From assembly GCA_016282555.1 (NCBI GenBank), contig JAEEKU010000010.1, forward strand, positions 1-16,485: 16,485 nucleotides of DNA, in the 5' to 3' direction. The translations under genes were made by a program, and so were the position numbers. This document shows positions 1 to 7,548 of this stretch, in pieces (within the stretch, counting starts at the first letter, position 1; each line of letters opens with the position of its first letter). The notes under the pieces were generated by a model. That model saw nothing but the letters and a program-made list of their open reading frames with translations. It made no database searches and had not been told where the DNA came from. This stretch comes from Methanomassiliicoccaceae archaeon (lineage in GTDB: Archaea; Thermoplasmatota; Thermoplasmata; Methanomassiliicoccales; Methanomethylophilaceae).

Positions 1-639
1 CCTTCCGCCCACGAACGCCGCCAGCACGAGGCCGGTAGTCGCGGCGCAGATGTGGACGACGGTGCCTCCGGCGAAATCCAGAACGACGAGGTTCTGATCG
101 AACAGCCCTCCTCCCCATACCCAGTGCGCCATCGGAGCGTACACCAGCACCGACCAGACCGCGATGAATACCGCGATCGCATTGAATCTGACCCTCTCCA
201 TGCATGCCCCCAGAACTATCGAGGCTGTGATCAGAGCGAACATCATCTGGAAAAGAACGAATTCCAGTTCCGGAATGCCGGAAACCGTATCTCCGTACTC
301 CGTTCCGATAAGCAGAACCTTATCCAGATTTCCCGCGAGTCCGAAAGAGTCCCCACTGAACGCGATGGTGTATCCCGCGGTTATCCACGATACCGTCATG
401 ATCCCCATCACGACCGCGGTCTGAGCCATAACCGAAGTCATGCTCTGCTTCCTGATCATCCCCCCGTAAAACAGAGCCACGCCGGGCGACATTATGAACA
501 CCAGAGCGCTGCAGACCAGAACCCAGCCGATATCTCCCGGATCGGCCGTTCCGGCTTCCGCGGAAACCTCAGGCAAAAAAGAAATCATCAGAGCCAGGAA
601 AGCCGATGCCGCGAACATGATCGGAAAAATTCTTCTCAT
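1..639 (-). CDS. amt: Ammonium transporter (Amt/AmtB), N-terminal part, cut by window edge
   Basis: This membrane channel moves ammonium/ammonia into the cell. The minus frame is open from the ATG at 639 to the window edge (213 codons), about half of a typical 400-residue Amt. It starts with a hydrophobic signal-like segment (MRRIFPIMFAASAFLALM) ending near SAEAG. Recognisable Amt signatures follow: a PGVALFYGG segment near residues 52-60, PMAHWVWGGG, and LDFAGGTVVHI, whose His (about residue 196) is the first of the two pore histidines; the second lies beyond the window. An AGGTG Shine-Dalgarno sits eight bases before the ATG. A 22-base palindrome lies in the promoter (669-690). A PII (GlnB/GlnK) gene often follows amt, but that would be outside the window. 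Family assignment is secure; the C-terminal half is not visible. Confidence 0.93.
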   Translation of the reverse strand, partial: MRRIFPIMFAASAFLALMISFLPEVSAEAGTADPGDIGWVLVCSALVFIMSPGVALFYGGMIRKQSMTSVMAQTAVVMGIMTVSWITAGYTIAFSGDSFGLAGNLDKVLLIGTEYGDTVSGIPELEFVLFQMMFALITASIVLGACMERVRFNAIAVFIAVWSVLVYAPMAHWVWGGGLFDQNLVVLDFAGGTVVHICAATTGLVLAAFVGGR

Positions 640-668
640 TTTATACACCTGAACACTATTTGTATTTT

Positions 669-690
669 TAATTAGACAAATATCTAATTA
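669..690. promoter_or_regulatory. Perfect 8-N6-8 palindrome in the amt promoter, candidate operator
   Basis: TAATTAGA, six bases, TCTAATTA is a perfect inverted repeat. It lies 30-51 bases upstream of the amt ATG and just downstream of an AT-rich TATA-like stretch (about 688-698, minus strand), the position where a repressor would block transcription. It does not match the GGAA-N6-TTCC operator of the archaeal nitrogen repressor NrpR. The binding protein is unknown. Confidence 0.5.
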
Positions 691-753
691 TATTTTAATT
701 TAATGTATAAAATGAGTATTATTTCAGATTAGAGGCATCCTTTGCCTGGATTC

Positions 754-760
754 ATATATA
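754..760 (+). promoter_or_regulatory. TATA box for the flavoprotein gene
   Basis: ATATATA lies 20-26 bases before the ATG at 780, so the transcript would be leaderless or nearly so. A CGGAG directly abutting the ATG is too close to act as a normal ribosome-binding site. Confidence 0.5.
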
Positions 761-779
761 CCGATGCCCATTCCGGAGC

Positions 780-1478
780 ATGAAGGCATTTGTGATCAAC
801 GGAAGCCCCCGCAAAAACTGGAACACCGCTCAGGCGGTTGAAAAAGCGGGGGAAGGCCTGAGGGACAGCGGATTCGACGTGGAGAGAATCGATCTGTATG
901 ATTACGAGTACAAAGGCTGCATCAGCTGCTTCGCCTGCAAACTGAAAAATGCCAAAACGGACGGCGTGTGCGCGATGAAGGACAGCCTGCGTCCCGTTCT
1001 GGAGAAACTCAGAGAAGCAGATGCGATCGTCCTTGGATCACCAGTCTATTTCAGCCAGCCTCTCGGACAGGTCAGATCGTTCGCGGAAAGATGGCTGTTT
1101 CCCATTTATTCATACCATTACGAGGATGGAAAGCCCGTGCTCAACAGGAAGAAACCGGTCCCCTGCGGCATGATATACACTATGAACCTGACCGAAGAGA
1201 TGTACGCAAGCTGGGGCTACGAAGAGGCGCTCAGGCAGACGCCCAAATCCATGAGCGAGATCATGGGATGCTGCGAGACCCTCAACATATTCAACACATA
1301 CCAGTTCAAAGATTATTCCAGATACGACATCACTCTCTTCGACGAGAGTCAGAAGAAAGAATATCGCGACAGACACTTCGAACAGGATCTGAAATCGGCA
1401 TACGATCTGGGATGCAGGATCGCAGAGAGAGCGAAAAAGGTATCCGGAGAGCAGAACCGCGGAACGGAGGGTTCGTGA
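780..1478 (+). CDS. Iron-sulfur flavoprotein / NAD(P)H-dependent FMN reductase family protein
   Basis: This 232-residue protein has a flavodoxin-like fold and probably transfers electrons through FMN. The phosphate-binding loop NGSPRKNWNTA is at residues 7-17 and a second FMN-loop signature, LGSPVYFSQPLGQ, at 85-97. Between them are C47, C50, C53 and C64, a C-x2-C-x2-C-x10-C arrangement. The archaeal iron-sulfur flavoprotein Isf uses a compact C-x2-C-x2-C-x5-C motif for a 4Fe-4S cluster, so a cluster is likely here too, though the last spacing is longer. A second, broken copy of this family sits at 12351-12562 and a C-terminal scrap at 6046-6090. It converges on the esterase gene. The physiological partner cannot be told from the sequence. 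Confidence 0.85.
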   Translation: MKAFVINGSPRKNWNTAQAVEKAGEGLRDSGFDVERIDLYDYEYKGCISCFACKLKNAKTDGVCAMKDSLRPVLEKLREADAIVLGSPVYFSQPLGQVRSFAERWLFPIYSYHYEDGKPVLNRKKPVPCGMIYTMNLTEEMYASWGYEEALRQTPKSMSEIMGCCETLNIFNTYQFKDYSRYDITLFDESQKKEYRDRHFEQDLKSAYDLGCRIAERAKKVSGEQNRGTEGS

Positions 1479-1495
1479 AGAGACGAAGTTTCCTG

Positions 1496-1531
1496 CCGGA
1501 TCCCGGATAACGGGCCCGCGCCGGGATCCGG
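1496..1531. terminator. Long GC hairpin between convergent genes, likely bidirectional terminator
   Basis: CCGGATCCCGG, 14 bases, CCGGGATCCGG forms a perfect 11-bp stem between the ends of the flavoprotein and esterase genes. AAATATA follows on the plus side. There is no long T-run, so this may be a transcript-end stabiliser rather than an intrinsic terminator. Confidence 0.5.
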
Positions 1532-1544
1532 AAATATACGAACC

Positions 1545-2882
1545 TCAGTCTCCGATCCTTCCGATCCTGAGAATTCCCTCGATCTCCGTCTCCGCGACCT
1601 TTCCGGATCTGGCGAACTCCGCCCACATCCTTCTCACGGGTCTGCCCTCCTCCAGCGTCTCTGATTCCGTCTTTCCCATGGAAATGTCCGCTCCGCTCAG
1701 CCCTTTGGCGCCGAACAGCAGCTGGACGTCGGATGTGTGGCATGCTCCGATGTAATCGTAATCTTTCATCCAGATGAAACGGTACACGTATGCCGTGCCT
1801 CCGCACGCCGCGTACTGTTTCGCGAAATCCTCGCAGGGTTTCGTGAACAGGCTGCCGGTTATTTTCCTGATCGCCGCTTCAATTATCCATCTGGTCAGAA
1901 AGCACCTGTCAAGAGCCACGATTCTCTTTCTGAGGCCTATGAATAACGCGGCCTCCCTCTCGGTAGTGCCTATTATTATATCGTGATCGGGGGCCGCGCG
2001 CCTCATCCTGTCCGTTATCCCGTCTTCCTCCGGAAGAGGAAAAACTCCGAAGTTCGGGCCGAAGATCATGTGTTTCTGAGGTCCCCTCTCCGTAACATGG
2101 GATGATATGGCGGCCTGCACCCTCATCACCTCGCCGATATCCGCATCCGCGGGCATGCGATTCAGCTCCTCAAGCATCTTCTCCTCCATCGGCCTGCGGC
2201 CGGACATGACGCCGACGGGAGCGCTCTGGATGATCGCTCTTTTATACAAATCCCCGGTGCCTTCGGACAGCAGGATGCATCTCACGGCCTCGCCCCCCGC
2301 AGACTCCCCGAACAGCGTGATATTGTCCGGATCCCCTCCGAACGACGATATATTTTCCCTGATCCACCTCAGGCCCTCGATGATGTCCAGAAGGCCGTTG
2401 TTGCACAGCCTCCCGCTCCTGTCCTTCAGAAATCCCAGCACGCCCAGGCGGTATCCTATCCCCGCAACAATGACATTGCATTCGGCTGCCAGCGGCCGGC
2501 GGTCGTAGGATATCAGATCGCATCCTCCCGACTCGAACGACCCGCCGTGTACCCAGACCATGACCGGAAGATTCTCTCTGCTTCCCTCCGGAACAGTGAC
2601 CGAAAGATACTGGCAGCTCTCTTCCTGAGGCAGCCGGCCGGTATCCGCGCCGGGCATGCGCATCCCCGCCCCTGACGATTTCTGGACCGCGAGAGGGCAG
2701 GGAGAAATCATTTCGTGAATCCCGTCCGGATATCTGTACGGAACCGGGGCTCCGAATCTCTCCGATCCGGCGTACCTGATCCCGAGAAAATGAATGACGC
2801 CGTCATCGCGGTACCCGCTGAATGTTCCGGCCGGACACTGAACGATCGTTTCCCCGAGATCGTCTGCGCGCGTCGCTTTCAT
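1545..2882 (-). CDS. Type-B carboxylesterase/lipase family protein
   Basis: This alpha/beta-hydrolase of 445 residues hydrolyses ester substrates that cannot be named. From the chosen start, the oxyanion-hole motif VHGGSF is at about 111-116 and the nucleophile elbow GESAGG at 192-197 (Ser194), in a family-typical context (NITLFGESAGGEAV). A likely acidic residue lies in the TTEREAALF region and the catalytic His in GACHTSDVQLLFG. The frame is open up to 2978, but residues before MKATRADD look non-conserved. A TTTAAT box 26-31 bases before 2882 fits a leaderless mRNA starting there. There is no export signal, so it is probably cytoplasmic. Type-B carboxylesterases are commoner in bacteria than archaea, so horizontal acquisition is possible. 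At 445 residues it is slightly short for the family. Confidence 0.87.
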   Translation of the reverse strand: MKATRADDLGETIVQCPAGTFSGYRDDGVIHFLGIRYAGSERFGAPVPYRYPDGIHEMISPCPLAVQKSSGAGMRMPGADTGRLPQEESCQYLSVTVPEGSRENLPVMVWVHGGSFESGGCDLISYDRRPLAAECNVIVAGIGYRLGVLGFLKDRSGRLCNNGLLDIIEGLRWIRENISSFGGDPDNITLFGESAGGEAVRCILLSEGTGDLYKRAIIQSAPVGVMSGRRPMEEKMLEELNRMPADADIGEVMRVQAAISSHVTERGPQKHMIFGPNFGVFPLPEEDGITDRMRRAAPDHDIIIGTTEREAALFIGLRKRIVALDRCFLTRWIIEAAIRKITGSLFTKPCEDFAKQYAACGGTAYVYRFIWMKDYDYIGACHTSDVQLLFGAKGLSGADISMGKTESETLEEGRPVRRMWAEFARSGKVAETEIEGILRIGRIGD

Positions 2883-2974
2883 ACTGTCTGCGCGTATATG
2901 CTCGCGGATTAAACGGTTTTCCGGATACGGCCCGTTCTCCGCATGCGGCGCCGGCAACGGACAACCCCGCGGCT

Positions 2975-3901
2975 TCACTGCCGGATCCCGGCATCACCCG
3001 GTCCTGCATGCTTCCCGAATCTTCTCTTAACGGATTCCGGAGGCTCCAGGATGATTATGGCCGTCATCACCAGCACGATTCCGATCACGTCCGTTATTCC
3101 GAATTCATCGCCGAAAACGAGGACGCCGCAGATCGTAGAGACGATAAGACTGGACGTGATTATGATGGAGACCGCGGCCGGATCCGTCCTTCTCACGGCA
3201 TAAACGATGATATAGTTGGGCAGAAGAGTGCACATCACGCCCATGGTCAGGATGCAGACGGGCACCAGCGGACTGCCGGCTGCCGCCGAGAATATGCAGC
3301 CGGAATCCGAGAAGGGCATGATCAGCAAAGCGCTGAACAAGAAGAAGTAAAACATAGCCGAGTTCTCCGAATACCCCCTCTCTCCCACGTACTTGCTTCC
3401 TATAGTAAACGCGGCGAGAGTCGCCCCCGACAGAAGCCCCGTTGCGATGCCCAGGACGTTCATGTCTCCGGGGTCGTCCGCTATGCCGATGATGAAGATG
3501 CATCCGGCGAAGGCGAGAACAGCCGCCAGGACTTTCCTCCCGGTTATCCTGTCTCCGAACAGGAAAAATGCGAACACCAGCATGAAATAGGGGCTGGTCA
3601 TCTCCAGCACCGCCGCTACCTCCAGCGGAAGTGTTTCCTGCGCGGTGAACACGCACACGTTGGAGATCACGTTGAACGCTCCGAACAACAGGAACAGCGG
3701 GATGTCGCGGATCCTGATCCTGAAGGACCGGCGGTCAAGGAACAACAGGATCAGACCGAACACGGCGGCGGTTATGCCCTCGCGGCAGGCGCAGATCTCC
3801 ATGGGGCCCATGCCGGCGTTCAGAAGATCCTTCGAGAACATATTCAGGATCCCGGCCAGTATGGCGGCGATAAATACGAGGTATATCGGAGAGATCTTCA
3901 T
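2975..3901 (-). CDS. EamA/DMT superfamily permease
   Basis: This 308-residue integral membrane protein has about ten hydrophobic segments and the two-fold repeated architecture of EamA transporters. The first repeat starts at KISPIYLVFIAAILAGILN, and the second follows the loop around GDRITGRKVLAAVLAFAGC. The segments FGAFNVISNVCVFTAQ and AAVLEMTSPYFMLVF resemble the helix that ends the first EamA repeat. Substrate is unknown; relatives export amino acids or metabolites. The frame is open upstream to 4114, but that part overlaps the preceding gene. A TATAAA-type box lies 27-33 bases before the ATG at 3901, overlapping the stop of the upstream gene, so it probably has its own promoter and a very short leader. 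Confidence 0.87.
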   Translation of the reverse strand: MKISPIYLVFIAAILAGILNMFSKDLLNAGMGPMEICACREGITAAVFGLILLFLDRRSFRIRIRDIPLFLLFGAFNVISNVCVFTAQETLPLEVAAVLEMTSPYFMLVFAFFLFGDRITGRKVLAAVLAFAGCIFIIGIADDPGDMNVLGIATGLLSGATLAAFTIGSKYVGERGYSENSAMFYFFLFSALLIMPFSDSGCIFSAAAGSPLVPVCILTMGVMCTLLPNYIIVYAVRRTDPAAVSIIITSSLIVSTICGVLVFGDEFGITDVIGIVLVMTAIIILEPPESVKRRFGKHAGPGDAGIRQ

Positions 3902-3935
3902 TCCCGCATCTTCGTATCCGTCCGGCAGTTTATAA

Positions 3936-4526
3936 TTATCCTGCCGCAGCCGCAGCAGATTCTGCCGGATCGCATATCGTACCGTCCGCAAATTCACGTC
4001 CCGCAGGGAATGCTGACATCCTGACGTACAATCCCGCCCGGAAGCGTTCCGGACGCCGCGGGAATAGCTCCGGAGCGGGACCTCGCGGCTCTTCGAACAT
4101 CCGGCCCTTTTCATTCACGATGCTGAACAGCCCGTCCGCCAGCCTGTCGATGCTCCCGGGGTTTATCCCGGATCCTCCGGCGGAAACCCGGCGGCCTCCG
4201 TTGACGGTCGCGGTCAGCGCGAACGTCCCTCCGTCCAGAAGACCCGGCGGATGCTCTCCGGCGAAGCCGTCCCATCCTATCAGATCGCATTCGTTCAGAA
4301 GAGCCAGGATCTCATCGGCTCCGCATTCGGCTCTTCCCTTCAGAAAGCGCTCCCCGCTGCCCCAGTGCTTGCCGTATACGGAGACTTCCGCTCCGCTCCC
4401 GGTGCGGACGGCTTCCAGCTCGGTCAGGGAGGACGTGCTGGAGATCTCCAGAGTTACTACGGAGAACGATTCCACGGTTTCCCTGGCTTTCGGCTCCTCT
4501 TTTTTCTTTTTCTTCCGGAAAAACAT
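3936..4526 (-). CDS. Hypothetical protein with Lys-rich N-terminus
   Basis: This 196-residue protein is not assigned to a named family. The N-terminus MFFRKKKKKEEPK is strongly basic. The middle (GKHWGSGERFLKGRAECG, ALLNECDLIGWDGFAGEHPPG, TFALTATVNGG, AGGSGINPG) looks like a compact alpha/beta domain of the kind found in uncharacterised proteins. The tail is Pro/Arg-rich and ends in an alanine run, and may be poorly ordered. The ATG at 4526 is preferred over one at 4547 because AGGTG lies at the right distance before it. There is no signal peptide and no membrane segment. It lies between the aldo/keto reductase and the EamA permease on the same strand, with gaps of 125 and 34 bases. Consistent codon usage supports a real gene. 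Confidence 0.7.
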   Translation of the reverse strand: MFFRKKKKKEEPKARETVESFSVVTLEISSTSSLTELEAVRTGSGAEVSVYGKHWGSGERFLKGRAECGADEILALLNECDLIGWDGFAGEHPPGLLDGGTFALTATVNGGRRVSAGGSGINPGSIDRLADGLFSIVNEKGRMFEEPRGPAPELFPRRPERFRAGLYVRMSAFPAGREFADGTICDPAESAAAAAG

Positions 4527-4651
4527 GACGGCACCTGTTCTTCGCATGCCGTTCGGCGTATTTAACGGAACGAGGGCCCCTCCGGAGAGACCGGTTCTCG
4601 GAAACCTGTCTCCGTCCGGGAGAGCCCCGTCGTCGATGCGGAATTACTGCG

Positions 4652-5824
4652 TTACGGGCCTCGCTTCCCTCCGGACATGGCTTTGACGGTGCCGGCGGTC
4701 ATGGTGTCGAGCTCTCCGATCTTCTCGGATATCCTGATGCTCTGGGGGCAGACCTTCTCGCAGCTCCCGCATCCGATGCAGGCGGACGGCCTCTTGTCTT
4801 CGGGGAGGGACATGATGTACATGGCGGAGATGAATCCTCCGCCGGTGAAGCTGGTCTCGTTGTAATGGGACATGAACGAGGGTATGTCGAGGCCCTTCGG
4901 GCAATGCGAGAGACAGTACTTGCATGAGGTGCAGGGGACGATCTTTCCGCTGACCATGCCTTTGGCGATCCGCTTCAGGGTCTCGATCTCCTTCTCCTCC
5001 AGCGGCTCCCTTCTGTCGAAAACGCGTATGTTCTCCATCATCTGGGACATCTCGCTCATTCCTGACAGTATCATGGTCACGCCGGGGATCGACTGCAGGA
5101 ACCTGAACGCCCACTCCGCAGGCCTGACGCCGGGACGGAGGCTCTCGAGCTCTTTCATGCGATCCTCCGGGAGTCTGGCCAGAAGGCCGCCGCGGAGGGG
5201 CTCCATCACCCATACGGGAATGTTTCTGCTTCTGAGGATCTCTATTTTCCCGCGGGCGTTCTGGAACTCGTAGTCCAGATAGTTTAGCTGGATCATTCCG
5301 AACTCCATGCTGTCGCCGTACTTCTCCAGAAACTTCTCCATAGTCTCCAGGCTGCCGTGGCAGGAGAACCCCAGATGCCTTATGCGGCCTTTCCTCTTCT
5401 GCTCCATGAGATAGCTGAACGTATGATATCTGTCGTCGTCAAGGTACTTCCCGATGTTCAGCTCGGTGACGTTGTGAAGGAAGTAGAAGTCGAAGTATTC
5501 CGTCCGGCATTTCTCCAGCTGCTTCTCGAAGATCTCCTCTGCTTTTCCGAAGTTGCTGACATCGTATCCGGGGAACTTGGTGGAGAGAAAGAAGGAGTCG
5601 CGCGGATACCTCTCCAGAGCTTTCCCCATAACGATCTCGGAGTTGCCTGCGTGGTACCCCCATGCGGTGTCGAAATAGTTGATCCCGGCTTTGTAAGCCT
5701 CGTCTACGAGTCTCAGAGCCTCCGCTTCGTCTATCTCCGCGTCGTTGCCGTTCCTGACGGGGAGGCGCATCGCCCCGAAACCCAGGGCGGACAGTTTCAG
5801 GCCGCAGTATCCGTTGTAGTACAT
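4652..5824 (-). CDS. Aldo/keto reductase with C-terminal two-cluster ferredoxin domain
   Basis: This 390-residue oxidoreductase belongs to the ferredoxin-tailed aldo/keto reductase family. The N-terminal barrel (about 1-300) holds the catalytic tetrad D52 and Y57 (FDTAWGY), K83 (STKF) and H117 (FLHNV), with the usual GFGAMRLP start. The tail has two 4Fe-4S motifs, PCTSCKYCLSHCP and ACIGCGSCEKVCP, each C-x2-C-x2-C-x3-C-P, suggesting electron exchange between iron-sulfur clusters and the nicotinamide site. The frame extends upstream to 6118, but that part runs through decayed DNA. The ATG at 5824 starts the conserved MYYNGYCGLKLSALGFG, and a TTTATTT box 21-27 bases before it fits a leaderless transcript. 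Substrate is unknown. Such genes are common in anaerobic archaea and bacteria. Confidence 0.9.
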   Translation of the reverse strand: MYYNGYCGLKLSALGFGAMRLPVRNGNDAEIDEAEALRLVDEAYKAGINYFDTAWGYHAGNSEIVMGKALERYPRDSFFLSTKFPGYDVSNFGKAEEIFEKQLEKCRTEYFDFYFLHNVTELNIGKYLDDDRYHTFSYLMEQKRKGRIRHLGFSCHGSLETMEKFLEKYGDSMEFGMIQLNYLDYEFQNARGKIEILRSRNIPVWVMEPLRGGLLARLPEDRMKELESLRPGVRPAEWAFRFLQSIPGVTMILSGMSEMSQMMENIRVFDRREPLEEKEIETLKRIAKGMVSGKIVPCTSCKYCLSHCPKGLDIPSFMSHYNETSFTGGGFISAMYIMSLPEDKRPSACIGCGSCEKVCPQSIRISEKIGELDTMTAGTVKAMSGGKRGP

Positions 5825-5902
5825 ACGTGACGAAGGTTTTGTTGAAATAAATCGATAGCGGGAAGGGCAGGGTTTCTGATAAAAGCGGATCCCCGGCGGA
5901 GA

Positions 5903-6012
5903 CTTGCAGGAGGTCGGCGGCAATTGCCGTAAGACGGCCCTTATCTTGGATCGTTTCAGACCCGGATAGTACAACGGCATAGAAGCGGTAAATACAATCG
6001 ACCGGCTGCTCC
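5903..6012 (+). pseudogene. Decayed 3' end of a DUF4143-type ATPase gene
   Basis: This stretch aligns with the last ~30 codons of the intact ATPase gene (12232-12323) in the same frame. CCGTAAGACGG, GGATCGTTTC, ACAACGGCAT and CTGGCTGCTCC (here CCGGCTGCTCC) are shared or nearly so. Over about 100 aligned bases I count roughly 17 differences, mostly transitions. In the ATPase frame it carries an internal TAG (YNG is preceded by a stop) and has lost the terminal TGA. No upstream part of the ATPase gene is present, so it is a dead fragment. Confidence 0.75.
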
Positions 6013-6045
6013 GACGAACGTTCCGGACCGTCTTCGCGGCGGCAG

Positions 6046-6090
6046 TCACAGACTGACTCTCACAGCGATCCTGCGTCAGGCACCATACCG
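6046..6090 (-). pseudogene. C-terminal scrap of an iron-sulfur flavoprotein gene
   Basis: Read on the minus strand, 43 bases (CAGGATCGCTGTGAGAG and onward) align without gaps to the end of the flavoprotein pseudogene at 12351 and more loosely to the RIAERAKK end of the intact gene at 780-1478. It converges on the ATPase scrap exactly as the two genes do at 12323/12351, so both scraps come from one duplicated segment. Confidence 0.6.
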
Positions 6091-6226
6091 ATCCGGGGAT
6101 GCCGAATCTGAAAAACACGGTTAAAAAAAACAGAAACGATTAAATCAGAAATAGTCTACGGGTCTCCCGCCGGAATAAACGGCAACGGAAGGAATTATAA
6201 TGAAAACAGACTGTTCCGTCATGTCC

Positions 6227-6252
6227 CAGCATCGTTGCTGAGAGTATTTTTT
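6227..6252 (+). terminator. Small hairpin plus T-run in the leader of the NMN adenylyltransferase gene
   Basis: CAGCA-TCGT-TGCTG is followed by AGAGTATTTTTT, an intrinsic-terminator-like shape. No gene ends just upstream on this strand, and a TATA-like AATTATAATG lies at 6193-6202. It could therefore attenuate the following operon or end a short leader RNA. Confidence 0.4.
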
Positions 6253-6279
6253 CAATCGGAGCCAGTTTACGAAAGAATT

Positions 6280-6315
6280 CCTATCTGAACGATAGGCCGC
6301 ATCCGTTACGGGTGC
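6280..6315 (+). promoter_or_regulatory. Two adjacent hairpins before the NMN adenylyltransferase/pnuC operon, candidate RNA element
   Basis: CCTATC-TGAAC-GATAGG (6280-6296) is followed two bases later by GCATCCG-TTA-CGGGTGC (6299-6315, 7 bp with one G-T pair). The strong Shine-Dalgarno GGAGGGG follows at 6324, itself between ATCC and GGAT. With the hairpin at 6227 this makes a structured leader of about 140 bases. I do not match it to a named NAD riboswitch. Confidence 0.4.
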
Positions 6316-6333
6316 ATTATATCCGGAGGGGAT

Positions 6334-6804
6334 ATGACCGAATTTGATACGGGCATGTTCGGCGGCAAGTTCATGCCCTTGCACAGAGGTCACAAGTACT
6401 GCATCGAAGTGGCTTCGGAAGAGTGCCGCACCGTTTATGCGATACTGTTCTTCGCATATTCCGAAGGGATCCGGGAGGATTACATCTCGCCGGAGCGCAG
6501 ATGGGAGAGGCTGTGCGAACTCTGCCGGGAGTTCGGCAACGTATTCCCGGCCAGAATTGACATATCCGGCATGCTGACGCCGGACGGCAGAGAAGATTGG
6601 GACAGGGAGACGCCCGAAGTGCTGAAGATATGCGGCAGGCCGGACGCGGTGTATTCCAGCGAGCCCTCTTACGGCGATTATTTCGCAAGAGCGTATCCCG
6701 GCGCGGTCCACAGGATAGTCGACGCCGGAAGGAAGGCCGTGCCGATAAACGGAACCGAGATCAGAGGCATGAATCCGAAGGAGAGGATGAAATGGATTAT
6801 ATGA
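6334..6804 (+). CDS. NMN adenylyltransferase-like nucleotidyltransferase (NadR-type N-terminal domain)
   Basis: This 156-residue cytidylyltransferase-like protein probably joins NMN and ATP to make NAD. The HxGH signature is PLHRGHK (H17, H20), preceded by the glycine-rich GMFGGKFMP; the second family motif, ISxTxIR, is INGTEIR at 138-144. It resembles the NMN adenylyltransferase domain of NadR without a kinase domain. GGAGGGG sits six bases before the ATG. The end overlaps the start of pnuC, so the pair is co-translated and together would import nicotinamide riboside and process it toward NAD. A ribosylnicotinamide kinase is not present here. Another nucleotidyltransferase activity is possible, but the PnuC partner argues for pyridine nucleotides. 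Confidence 0.82.
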   Translation: MTEFDTGMFGGKFMPLHRGHKYCIEVASEECRTVYAILFFAYSEGIREDYISPERRWERLCELCREFGNVFPARIDISGMLTPDGREDWDRETPEVLKICGRPDAVYSSEPSYGDYFARAYPGAVHRIVDAGRKAVPINGTEIRGMNPKERMKWII

Positions 6805-7517
6805 GAAACCTGAAGGAATCCTTCAGGCGGCTCAGGTGGTATGAATGGCTGATGATCGCTATCATGACGGCCGTCGCGGGATACTCCATGGCGGCCGCGT
6901 TCATCGATCCCTCCTCGTCGAGAAACCCGGCATGGCTGACCATAATCAACTTCGTCAGCGCCGTGTGCGGGATACTCTGCATATTCTTCACCGCCAAGGC
7001 TTCGGTATCGAACTGCGTGTTCGGGATCGTCAACACCGCCGCGTACATAGTATACCTGGCATACTGGAACATTTACGGCACGATGTGTCTGGAGCTGTTT
7101 CTGTACCTGCCGATGGGCTTTATCCAGTGGTATGTCTGGTCGAGGCACAGGGACAGCGTCCAGGCCGAGCTGACCAAGACCAAAAGGCTGACGTACAGGC
7201 AGGATGCGCTGGTGTTCGCTGCTGTAGCAGCGTCGGGAGCGGCGTACTATTGCATTCTGGATGCCGCCGGCGGAAACGTAGCCCTGCTGGACGCTTACAC
7301 GGTCAGCATGGGAATAATCGCGGTCATCCTGAGCGCATTCAGGTACCGGGAGCAGTATGTATTGTGGCTGGCGACGGACATAGTGGCAGTGGCTATGTAC
7401 GTAGTCATGTTCGATCCCGTGTATCTGACCAAGAAGTCGATCTATCTGATAATGGCGTTCGTCGGAATCAGAAACTGGTGGAGGCTCAACAGGGAGAGGA
7501 ACGCCGAGAACGAATGA
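6792..7517 (+). CDS. pnuC: Nicotinamide riboside transporter, PnuC family
   Basis: This 241-residue membrane protein has about seven hydrophobic segments and PnuC features. These include the tryptophan-rich stretch LYLPMGFIQWYVWSRHRD, an early NFVSAVCGILCIFF segment, and a C-terminal YLIMAFVGIRNWWRL, the usual end of this family (GxxxW). It carries nicotinamide riboside across the membrane by facilitated diffusion, trapped by phosphorylation inside. The start at 6792 (MDYMRN) is placed five to eight bases after GGAGAGG; an alternative ATG at 6801 overlaps the upstream stop as ATGA. Either way it is translationally coupled to the upstream nucleotidyltransferase. A hairpin at 7520-7548 follows. 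Confidence 0.88.
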   Translation: MDYMRNLKESFRRLRWYEWLMIAIMTAVAGYSMAAAFIDPSSSRNPAWLTIINFVSAVCGILCIFFTAKASVSNCVFGIVNTAAYIVYLAYWNIYGTMCLELFLYLPMGFIQWYVWSRHRDSVQAELTKTKRLTYRQDALVFAAVAASGAAYYCILDAAGGNVALLDAYTVSMGIIAVILSAFRYREQYVLWLATDIVAVAMYVVMFDPVYLTKKSIYLIMAFVGIRNWWRLNRERNAENE

Positions 7518-7519
7518 AC

Positions 7520-7548
7520 GTGCCGGCACGGCGGATGACGGCCGGCAC
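7520..7548 (+). terminator. Terminator-like hairpin after pnuC
   Basis: GTGCCGGC, 13 bases, GCCGGCAC forms an 8-bp GC stem three bases after the pnuC stop, followed by AAACCTTTTCCC. The left arm is itself the start of a 10-base palindrome (GTGCCGGCAC). Confidence 0.45.

Noticed and set aside
2822..4024. 400-residue plus-strand open frame
   Set aside because: It runs antisense to the esterase start and the whole EamA permease, and is rich in His, Arg and Gln as expected of antisense shadow sequence.
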